Assembly: GCF_003086775.1 (NCBI RefSeq)
Contig: NZ_CP026001.1
Coordinates: 4,306,125 to 4,370,124 of the forward strand
Direction of reading: 5' to 3'
DNA: 64,000 nucleotides
From: Stenotrophomonas sp. ZAC14D1_NAIMI4_1
GTDB lineage: Bacteria; Pseudomonadota; Gammaproteobacteria; Xanthomonadales; Xanthomonadaceae
Shown: piece after piece, positions 37,686 through 44,645 of the stretch
Layout: every line of letters starts with the position of its first letter
Numbering within the stretch: the stretch's first letter is position 1
The notes under the pieces: generated by a model
Database searches by the model: none
The model's input: only the letters and a program-made list of their open reading frames with translations
Told to the model about the DNA's origin: nothing
Position numbers and translations under genes: made by a program

Positions 37686-37871
37686 TCAGGAGGACTTACA
37701 TGCACAGCCGGAAACACAGTTCCCGCTGTTTACCTTGCAGACCGCGCCGGAAGCCTGGACGCCCCCGGCGCCCAGCATTTCCAGAGCGCGCGGATCACGC
37801 ACTTCGCAAAGGCCGTTCTCGTCATAGACGAACGGGTGATTGGTTTCAGCGGTCTGTCTGATCTCTTTCAT
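37686..37871 (-). CDS. Putative Gly-Gly leader peptide / RiPP-like precursor (61 aa)
   Basis: ATG 37871 follows AAGGAGAGGTT, an excellent ribosome site. Residues 1-37 are charged and leader-like, ending in DPRALEMLGAGG. Residues 38-61 form a small core rich in Gly, Ser and Val with four cysteines (AVCKVNSGNC then VSGCACKSS). A fifth Cys lies in the leader. This layout matches peptides cleaved after a double Gly and exported by ABC systems, here beside two ABC permeases. No modifying enzyme or C39 peptidase is adjacent, so it could instead be an unmodified disulfide peptide or a signal. I recognise no family. Confidence 0.7.
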   Translation of the reverse strand: MKEIRQTAETNHPFVYDENGLCEVRDPRALEMLGAGGVQASGAVCKVNSGNCVSGCACKSS

Positions 37872-38287
37872 AACCTCTCCTTGGCGCTGCGATGTACCCC
37901 GACGAGCCCAGTGGTTCGCGGGGATCTGCCGATGTACGGCAAACTCGATGCCCGCGGCCTCATGCGGGTCGAGTTCGTTTCTTCCACTCCGCTCTGTGCA
38001 CTGCCAATAGATTCTGGCTATCGAGGGCGCCCGCGTCTGTCGCAATCACTGGAATCAGTTGATGCGCCGACGTTTCCTCGTCTGCGTGGTGAGCTGGCCG
38101 CCTCTGCTTTTTTGCGTGCCCATGAGACGCACACAATGTCGATAACGTCACGCAGGAAGCGGACTGACCCGTGATCGACCTGTGCCCCACAGCAAGCAGC
38201 ACGACCCACATCGCCTTTCTCCGTGATAGTTTCGGAGTGCCCACGCCGGGTACCGGACGCCCCTCGATCCCGACAGGAGTCACGATC
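37872..38287. other. Intergenic region of the peptide operon
   Basis: About 416 bases lie between the divergent peptide gene and the exported-protein gene. The open frames here look non-coding on both strands. It must hold the promoters of both units, but I find no clear -10/-35 pair. Confidence 0.5.
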
Positions 38288-39067
38288 ATGCTTCGATATT
38301 CTGCTCTGCTGTTCGCGCTGGCCCTGCCCGGCACTATGCTGGCCGCCGACGGCCTGGACCCGGCAGCCGCCGAACGTTGCGTTGCTTGGATGAAGGAACG
38401 CCCTTCCAGCGCACCGGCCGAGGTCCGCACCGTCGCGCCGGATACGCTCTGTGCCGACTTCACCAGCAGCTTGACCAAGGAAAGCCGCGATGCGTTCCTC
38501 ACGCAGATGTCGGCCATCCCTGCAGGCGTCACGCCACAAGTGATCGTGCGCTCGATGGGCGGCGACGTGGAACTGGGCATGGACATGGGCGATGCCATCC
38601 TCGACCGAAAGGCCAGTGTCCACGCGTACCAGTTGTGCGTGTCGTCCTGCGCCAACTATCTGTTCCTGGCCGCACCCACGCGCCACGTCATGCCCGACAG
38701 CGTCGTGCTGTTCCATGGCGGCGTGGTGCCACGCATGACGAAACTGCCCGACCTCACCGCCGAAGGCCGGCAACGCCTGCAGGCCAGCATCGAACGCCAG
38801 GACGGGTTCCTGCGCCGCGCGGCGGTGTATCCGCCGTCGTTCGAGTGGATGGACCGGCTCAACGAGCCCGACGCCAACCTCATGCACCACTGCCCCGCAG
38901 ACCGCACGATCACATTGATCCAGCTTTCAGATGCCGTGCTGGCAAGCATCGGCGCACCCGTGGCGAGCAACGAGGGCCCGCGCAGCCAGGAGGCAGTGGA
39001 TGCGCTGGTCGCGCGCTATGGCCCGGCGATGGCGGTCTGTTACTGGGACCAGCCGGTAAAGCGCTGA
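38288..39067 (+). CDS. Exported ClpP/crotonase-fold-like protein (259 aa)
   Basis: A signal peptide (LRYSALLFALALPGTMLAA) precedes a domain with IVRSMGGDVELGMDMGDAI, then YQLCVSSCANYLFLAA and VVLFHGGVVP. The Gly-Gly-x-V turn, the S-C-A-x-x-L-F-L-A helix start and a following His region recall ClpP/SDH-type serine peptidase folds, with Ser in VSSCAN as candidate nucleophile. Such periplasmic proteins are poorly characterised. ATG 38288 gives a proper signal peptide; the frame is open to 38171. Confidence 0.7.
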   Translation: MLRYSALLFALALPGTMLAADGLDPAAAERCVAWMKERPSSAPAEVRTVAPDTLCADFTSSLTKESRDAFLTQMSAIPAGVTPQVIVRSMGGDVELGMDMGDAILDRKASVHAYQLCVSSCANYLFLAAPTRHVMPDSVVLFHGGVVPRMTKLPDLTAEGRQRLQASIERQDGFLRRAAVYPPSFEWMDRLNEPDANLMHHCPADRTITLIQLSDAVLASIGAPVASNEGPRSQEAVDALVARYGPAMAVCYWDQPVKR

Positions 39068-39093
39068 CCTGCTCCCCCTGAGCTGGGCCACGC

Positions 39094-39576
39094 TCAACGG
39101 CAGTAGTACGGCGTTGCCACGAAATGCAGCACCTTCGACGGCGATGCAGCAATCGTTGCGGCATCGCCGAACGTTGCATAGTTGATCGTGCGCCGCAGCG
39201 TCGCGTTGGGGGCGATGCGATGCTCACCGCAGCCACCGGGGCAATACACGCTGGAGAAGCTGCTGCTCGGCGGCAGCGCCTGTGCTTCGACCTGCAGGTA
39301 GGTCGATTCCTGCGACACAACAAAACCGCCGATGTCATTTGGCCAGTTCTCGGCAGAGACGCACATCGCGCGCGTGTCCAGGGAGGTCAACGTGATCTCG
39401 AATCGGCGCGCGTCAGCGTTATCGACTATATCCAGGCGGAATTTTTCCGCCGGCGGACGCTGGAAGGGAGTTGCGCAGGACGCCAGCAACGCCGCCAGTC
39501 CCAGCAACATGCAGCGCTGGGCTACGGTTGCGGTTGCGGTGACACCCAGGCAAATGCGTCCTCGTGGCCATGCCAT
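39094..39576 (-). CDS. Lipoprotein of unknown function (160 aa)
   Basis: A hydrophobic stretch ends in the lipobox LLASC, followed by ATPFQRPPAEKFRL. A start at ATG 39510 (MLLGLAALLASC) gives a normal short lipoprotein signal, whereas ATG 39576 adds 22 residues. The mature part is beta-rich with several Cys (AMCVSAENW, VYCPGGCGEH, PYYCR) that may form disulfides. The family is not recognised. It is cotranscribed with the next upstream minus-strand gene. Confidence 0.7.
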   Translation of the reverse strand: MAWPRGRICLGVTATATVAQRCMLLGLAALLASCATPFQRPPAEKFRLDIVDNADARRFEITLTSLDTRAMCVSAENWPNDIGGFVVSQESTYLQVEAQALPPSSSFSSVYCPGGCGEHRIAPNATLRRTINYATFGDAATIAASPSKVLHFVATPYYCR

Positions 39577-39623
39577 ACAAAAATCCCTCCCTTCCCCAGC
39601 GGCGCGCGACGTCCGTCCTGTGC

Positions 39624-40466
39624 TCAGTCGCACAGCCGGGTAAACGAATCCAGATCGCCGCCCCGGCCGGCAAATACCGACTGGAACTGGGACTGCACGT
39701 CCTCTTCCAGAACCTCCAGCACCGCGGGCGATAATCTGGAGGCGTGGCGACGCGCATCCGCAGCAAATGTACCGGAAAGAGCGGGATCTTCGATTCCCAT
39801 CTGCATGAGCCTGGAAATCCGGTAGGCCAGTGCAGGCTCGAGCGGCAGCATCATCGTCGCATGCGGGTGTGCGTTGAGTCGGCCGGCAGCAGCGCGAACC
39901 ATCAACCAACTGCCGCTGGCAATGCCCGCGTCGATCAGGATGCGGGCCTGCGCGGTGTAGGCGCCTGCAAACCGCGCGTGGTCCGGCGTTCCCTGCGCGG
40001 GTTCCGCCCAAGGCAGTGCGACGAAGCAGGCAGCGGCACGCGCGTCACCGGCCGCTGCATTGTCCAACGCCAGCAGGTACACCTGCAGTGCCGCCTTGTC
40101 AGGCGCCACGCTCTGCTCCCAAGGCGCGCATTCTGCACGGCGCGCATCGAGCATGCGCACGTTCTCAAGAAAGTGCGCGCGCAGCGGCTCCGTCATCCCC
40201 GCCGCCCGCGCCTGCAGGGATGACGCTGCATCGGGATCGATCCCATCGCTTCCCAGGAACGATTCGAACTGGCGCCTGGCAAGGCAGTGGCGCACATAGC
40301 GGTAGGCGGAAGCGGACGAGGCCTGCTCGGCCGGTGGAATGCCCTGCAGCAGCTCAGCAGTGGAGTAGCGCGCGGGTTCGTTGATGGTCGTGGTGGCAGC
40401 AGCGAGGTTGCCCGCACCGGACAGGCCCATGAGTACCCAGCCCATCGCAATCGTCTTGACGCGCAT
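39624..40466 (-). CDS. Exported hypothetical protein (280 aa)
   Basis: A signal peptide (RVKTIAMGWVLMGLSGAGNLAAA) is followed by a mostly helical protein with scattered Cys and the stretches YRYVRHCLARRQFESFL and ILIDAGIASGSWLMVRAAAG, which look like Sel1/TPR-like helical pairs. ATG 40466 has GGAGCC upstream. No catalytic motif is seen. It lies 47 bases upstream of the lipoprotein gene on the same strand. Confidence 0.75.
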   Translation of the reverse strand: MRVKTIAMGWVLMGLSGAGNLAAATTTINEPARYSTAELLQGIPPAEQASSASAYRYVRHCLARRQFESFLGSDGIDPDAASSLQARAAGMTEPLRAHFLENVRMLDARRAECAPWEQSVAPDKAALQVYLLALDNAAAGDARAAACFVALPWAEPAQGTPDHARFAGAYTAQARILIDAGIASGSWLMVRAAAGRLNAHPHATMMLPLEPALAYRISRLMQMGIEDPALSGTFAADARRHASRLSPAVLEVLEEDVQSQFQSVFAGRGGDLDSFTRLCD

Positions 40467-40661
40467 TCCGGCTCCTTGCCAATCGTGGTCGGGCGCGTCC
40501 GCAACAGCAGCGGCATGGCTTCCAGCCCGAGCTGCTGAAACTTTACCCTGAAGCCGACCACCGCCGCCCGGAAAAACCCTAGACCGCGCGCCTGCAAAGC
40601 CCGATGGCATCGCGCCGTCCACGGGCGGCACCATCAAGCGCCCCTTCGCAGGAAACCACAC

Positions 40662-42167
40662 ATGAGCCTGGCGCTGGTCTACAGCCGTGCCCGCGCCGGG
40701 GTCGATGCCCCGCTGGTGCGGGTAGAAGTGCATCTGTCCGGCGGCCTGCCGGTCACCCAGATCGTCGGCCTGGCCGAGGCCAGCGTGCGCGAGTCACGCG
40801 AGCGCGTGCGTGCCGCCCTGCTCTGCGCTCGCTTCGACTTTCCGCAGCGGCGCATCACCTTGAACCTGGCCCCGGCCGACCTGCCCAAGGAAGGCGGGCG
40901 CTACGACCTGGCCATCGCGCTGGGCATCCTCGCTGCCAGCGGCCAGGTCGAACCGCAGTCGCTGCTGCCCTACGAATTCCTCGGGGAGCTGGGCCTGACG
41001 GGCGAGCTGCGGCCCGTCAGCGGCGCCCTTCCGGCCGCCATTGCCGCCGCCGAGGCCGGGCGCATCCTGGTGGTGCCGCCGGGCAATGCCGCCGAGGCCG
41101 CGCTGGCCGAGCACGCGGATGTGCGCGTGGCCCGCACCCTGCTGGAATGCTGCGCCGGGCTGGGCAATCCGCGCCTGCTGCCGCCGGTGGAGCGCGTGGA
41201 CACCACACCGCTGCCCCTGCCCGATCTGGCCGACGTGCGCGGGCAGGCACATGCGCGGCGCGCGTTGGAAGTTGCCGCCGCCGGGGGCCACCACCTGCTG
41301 CTGATCGGCAGCCCCGGCTGCGGCAAGACCCTGCTGGCCTCGCGCCTGCCCAGCCTGCTGCCGGATACCGAAGAGGACGAAGCACTGCAGCTGGCCGCGA
41401 TTGCCTCGGTGAGTGGCGAAGGGCTGGACCCGCGTCGCTGGCGGCAGCGTCCCTTCAGGGCACCGCACCACAGTGCCAGTGCGGCGGCATTGGTGGGTGG
41501 TGGCAATCCACCCTGCCCCGGCGAGATTTCGCTGGCGCACCACGGGGTGCTGTTCCTGGACGAGCTGCCGGAGTGGAACCGCAGCGCACTGGAGACGCTG
41601 CGTGAGCCGTTGGAGTCCGGGCACATCCGCATCGCGCGCGCGGCGCGCAGCGTGCAGTACCCGGCGCGGTTCCAGTTGGTCGCGGCGATGAACCCCTGCC
41701 CGTGCGGGTGGGCGGGCGACCGCAGCAATCGCTGCCTGTGTACGGATGAGCGCATCACCCGCTACCGCGCGCGGGTGTCAGGGCCACTGCTGGACCGCAT
41801 CGACCTGCATATCAGCGTGGCACGTATGGATGCGGTGGAGTTAAGGGAAAGCACACCGCTGGGCGAGCCGAGTGCAGTGGTGCGCGTACGCGTGGAAGCA
41901 GCGCATGCAAGGCAGCGCGCGCGGGGTGGGTTGAATGCGCATCTGCCACCGGCGGCGCTGAGGGCGTGTACGCGGTTGAGCGAGGGTGATCAGGATCTGC
42001 TGGAGCAGGCGATTGAACGCTTGCAGCTCTCCGCGAGGGCGATGCACCGGATTCTGCGGGTGGCGAGGACGATTGCGGATCTGGACGGGTGTGCAGGAAT
42101 CGGGACGGCACACCTGGCGGAGGCGATTGGATATCGGCAGTTGGATCGGGGAACGTTGAAAACCTGA
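40662..42167 (+). CDS. comM: YifB/ComM-family Mg-chelatase-like AAA+ ATPase (501 aa)
   Basis: N-terminal ChlI-like domain (SLALVYSRARAGVDAPLV), Walker A GSPGCGKT at residues 216-223, Walker B GVLFLDELPEW, the zinc-like NPCPCGW stretch with later Cys residues, and the C-terminal Mg_chelatase_C region (SARAMHRILRVARTIADLDG). ComM is a hexameric helicase that extends branch migration during natural transformation. ATG 40662 is preceded by AGGAAACCACAC. The full length argues for function. Confidence 0.93.
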   Translation: MSLALVYSRARAGVDAPLVRVEVHLSGGLPVTQIVGLAEASVRESRERVRAALLCARFDFPQRRITLNLAPADLPKEGGRYDLAIALGILAASGQVEPQSLLPYEFLGELGLTGELRPVSGALPAAIAAAEAGRILVVPPGNAAEAALAEHADVRVARTLLECCAGLGNPRLLPPVERVDTTPLPLPDLADVRGQAHARRALEVAAAGGHHLLLIGSPGCGKTLLASRLPSLLPDTEEDEALQLAAIASVSGEGLDPRRWRQRPFRAPHHSASAAALVGGGNPPCPGEISLAHHGVLFLDELPEWNRSALETLREPLESGHIRIARAARSVQYPARFQLVAAMNPCPCGWAGDRSNRCLCTDERITRYRARVSGPLLDRIDLHISVARMDAVELRESTPLGEPSAVVRVRVEAAHARQRARGGLNAHLPPAALRACTRLSEGDQDLLEQAIERLQLSARAMHRILRVARTIADLDGCAGIGTAHLAEAIGYRQLDRGTLKT

Positions 42168-42580
42168 TCCCCGCCGGCGCCGAGGGTCACTCAGACTCGA
42201 TCCAAAAGGGGCCGGGCCGGGCCGGACAGCGTGCCGCCCGTGTCCAAGGTTTCCTTCCGCAAGCCGCGGCCAACTGACCCAGCCCCAGCTGATCATTGAT
42301 GCTCTGCGGCATTGGCGCATGGGCGATATAGGCCAGCCAAGCTGGTGATCGCGAAGGGCGCAGGGGCCTGCAAGGATCACATGGCTTGACGAGTGGTGTA
42401 CCTCGGATCCGGCGCCAGTCACGGGATCGTTCATTGAGCCACCATCGCGCGGTCCCAGCACCCGCTCTTCGGCGGGCTTACCGCGACGACAGGGCAAGCC
42501 GCTATCTATCTGGCCGTGAACAGTACTTGGCTGCAACCGACCGAACGCCCCATCGGGAATCGCCTGCGCGGAACGAGCGG
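42168..42580. other. Non-coding stretch between comM and a lipoprotein gene
   Basis: Some 413 bases contain no reading frame with convincing coding character and no SMAG element, which is unusual for this window. It looks like decayed sequence at the edge of an accessory patch. Confidence 0.4.
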
Positions 42581-43231
42581 CTATTCACATCTCAGCCGCT
42601 CAATTTCATCCACTACGTGCTTGTCTTGGGATTCAAATGACGTTGGCAGACGCTTCCCCTCCATGAAGGAATAGACCACAGTGTAGTCTGGCCCTCGCAG
42701 CCTCCGATCGCAGGAGTAGCTCTGGTGCAATGCGGCGAAGCTGCACGCCGCCATCAATTCGTCTTCCCCTTCCACGGTTGGATGCGGCAAGCCAACTTGG
42801 CGCCAGATGAACCACGCGCGCTTCTCGCCTGGGTCGGGAATGGCCAGCACCGTTGCATCCAGTCGCTGGGCCTGCTCTATTCGGGATTCGGCAATTTCGG
42901 GAATGTATGCATCTGCCGGGAAGTCCACGAACCGCCGTCCCACAAAATTGCTTTGGTCCATGACCGCAAACGAGACCAGCCCGTGGGCACCGTTGCATCC
43001 CTCGCCGCCGTCACGGCACCTGCCACGGAGTGCAAAGCTGCCGTGAACCACATCGCGCTGACCCGGCCTGGGCGGGGTGATGTCGAGAGAGTGCGGCACA
43101 CAGAATCCACCCCGCGCACCGTCGATGCGGTACGTCGTCGTCGAGTCGCCGCATCCGGCAAGGAAAAAGACCGTGAGCAGCAAGGACAGCCTAGTTCTGG
43201 CAACTTGGAGTCGGGCAATAGTCATAGACAT
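42581..43231 (-). CDS. Lipoprotein, candidate immunity protein (216 aa)
   Basis: Signal with lipobox FLAGC (LSLLLTVFFLAGCGD), then a polar domain with several Cys (GRCRDGGEGCNG, CSFAALHQSYSCDRR). I use ATG 43231; ATG 43225 is two codons on. It overlaps by 41 bases the 3' end of the orphan fragment upstream, so the two were coexpressed. Lipoproteins downstream of C-terminal toxin fragments are often immunity proteins, but that role is inference. GC is lower than in the core genes. Confidence 0.65.
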   Translation of the reverse strand: MSMTIARLQVARTRLSLLLTVFFLAGCGDSTTTYRIDGARGGFCVPHSLDITPPRPGQRDVVHGSFALRGRCRDGGEGCNGAHGLVSFAVMDQSNFVGRRFVDFPADAYIPEIAESRIEQAQRLDATVLAIPDPGEKRAWFIWRQVGLPHPTVEGEDELMAACSFAALHQSYSCDRRLRGPDYTVVYSFMEGKRLPTSFESQDKHVVDEIERLRCE

Positions 43232-43565
43232 CCCGTGATGTGCCACCGAAGACATTGAGCACGTTTTCCAGCGCATCGACCTTGTAACCTCCAAATACCT
43301 TCGGATCGGCACCGGCGTTTATGAACACTTTTTCGTGGAACACGCCGATGACGCTTCGCTCGAGTTTAACTGGATTATCAGGGCTGGCTCTTGCGTCATC
43401 GAGTGCCTTCACATGCGCTCGGGCCAAGCCAACGCGGATTTGTTCCATTTTGAACTCGATGGCGACCCTCTGGCTTGTCGTCAATTTTCCGATGTCGGCT
43501 CCCATGCCCTTTGCGATGGAGCCAACAAGGAAGTTATTGGTTAGGCGCGACAACTCCGCGTTCAA
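43191..43565 (-). CDS. Orphan C-terminal fragment of a larger protein (124 aa from TTG)
   Basis: The frame is open from a stop near 43636 but has no ATG. The first possible start is TTG 43565 without a good ribosome site, while coding-like sequence already runs upstream of it (RPGYPYATRAGEVANNNGAT). So this is probably the 3' end of a longer gene whose 5' part was lost. The end CPTPSCQN and the FHEKVFINAGADP stretch suggest a small globular domain. I do not recognise it; a polymorphic-toxin or effector tail is one possibility. Confidence 0.45.
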   Translation of the reverse strand: MNAELSRLTNNFLVGSIAKGMGADIGKLTTSQRVAIEFKMEQIRVGLARAHVKALDDARASPDNPVKLERSVIGVFHEKVFINAGADPKVFGGYKVDALENVLNVFGGTSRDVYDYCPTPSCQN

Positions 43566-43629
43566 GGGAGTGGCGCCATTGTTGTTGGCAACTTCACCGG
43601 CACGAGTTGCATACGGATATCCGGGACGT

Positions 43630-43980
43630 TCACCTCAACGACCAGGTATCGAACCGGGCGTTCTCCGGGAACCAATGTCCGTCAGCACTGCGTAGGGGGT
43701 ATCCCAGTGGGTTGCAAACCACTCTGGACTTGCCCACCAGGTAGTCCATCGAGTCGTGGACATGACCATGCAACTAAATGTCAGCTCTGGAGACCAACGC
43801 ATCCAGGTCCGAGGCAAAGGCTGCTGACAGAAGCTGCCCCCGGCACCGTTCTGGAATGGATCGCGGAGAAGGCGCCATGTGCGTGACGACGACAGTCGTG
43901 CCGGCGAAGGGCTCTGCCAGCCGCTCCTGAAGCCATATCCGGTCCTCCCAATGCCACTGGGATGAGCCCCACCAACCCAG
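43630..43980 (-). pseudogene. Metallophosphoesterase remnant, 5'-truncated with amber codon
   Basis: Reading the minus strand from about 43980, the frame gives WEDRIWLQERLAEPFAGT, VVVTHMAPSPRSIPERC, LSAAFASDLDALVSRADI, then TAG at 43774-43776. It continues in the same frame as LHGHVHDSMDYLVGKSRVVC, NPLGYPL and ends at TGA 43630-43632. TH and HGHVH are metal-binding motifs of calcineurin-like phosphoesterases, and TAG stands where a Trp (TGG) would be usual. The N-terminal half with the first metal site is absent, cut at the 3' end of the response-regulator gene. Confidence 0.85.
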
Positions 43981-43981
43981 C

Positions 43982-44635
43982 TCAGCCCGATGCAAACGGA
44001 TTGATGTAACCGCGCCGCGCCGCCAGTGTCACCGCATGCGTCCGGTCATGGACGCCCAGCTTGCCGAAGATCGTCTTCAGGTGCGCCTTGATGGTTTCCA
44101 CCGACAGGTGCAGTTGCAAAGCAATCTGCTTGTTCGCCAGCCCATCCGCCACCAGCTGGAGAATGGCGATTTCCTTCTCGGTCAGCGGATCATCCAGTGC
44201 GTGCGCCGCCAGCTCGCATGCAATCTCGGCAGACACTGCACGACGGCCCGCATGCACCGCACGAACCGCATCGACCAGTTCCGAGCGGATGCCGTTCTTC
44301 AGCAGGTACCCCATGGCACCCGCCCGAATGGCGCGGGCGGCATTCGCATCGCCTGGGTAGGTCGTCAGGACAAGGATCCGCGCCTTGGGTGAGAGCCGGC
44401 GGATCTCGGCAATGGCTTCCACGCCGCCGACGCCAGGCATCTGCACGTCCATCAGCGTTACGTCGGGCAGCAGTTGCCGGTACATCGCGATGGCTTCCGC
44501 CCCATCCGACGCTTCGCCAACCACCTCCATGTCCGCTTGCCGGTTGAGCAGCATGCTGATGCCATCGCGCACCATCGCATGGTCGTCAACGACGAGGACG
44601 CGTATGCGGGCAGGACTTTGGGGTGCGGCTTGCAT
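43982..44635 (-). CDS. NarL/FixJ-type response regulator (217 aa)
   Basis: A receiver domain with VVDDH, phosphoacceptor Asp63 (VTLMDVQMPG) and Lys in LLKNG is followed by a LuxR-type helix-turn-helix (LTEKEIAILQLVADGLANKQIALQLHLSVETIKAHLKTIF, positions about 153-190). ATG 44635 lies ten bases after the sensor kinase stop, so the pair is one operon. Targets probably include nearby genes, but this cannot be shown. Confidence 0.93.
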   Translation of the reverse strand: MQAAPQSPARIRVLVVDDHAMVRDGISMLLNRQADMEVVGEASDGAEAIAMYRQLLPDVTLMDVQMPGVGGVEAIAEIRRLSPKARILVLTTYPGDANAARAIRAGAMGYLLKNGIRSELVDAVRAVHAGRRAVSAEIACELAAHALDDPLTEKEIAILQLVADGLANKQIALQLHLSVETIKAHLKTIFGKLGVHDRTHAVTLAARRGYINPFASG

Positions 44636-44645
44636 CTGTGGCTCC

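Noticed and set aside
37677..38174. 165-codon frame antisense to the peptide gene
   Set aside because: It has no start context and low coding character; the minus-strand peptide has a strong ribosome site and an ordered leader-core layout.
43566..44000. Programmed read-through of the amber codon as a recoding event
   Set aside because: The 5' half of the gene is missing as well, so decay explains the stop better than recoding.
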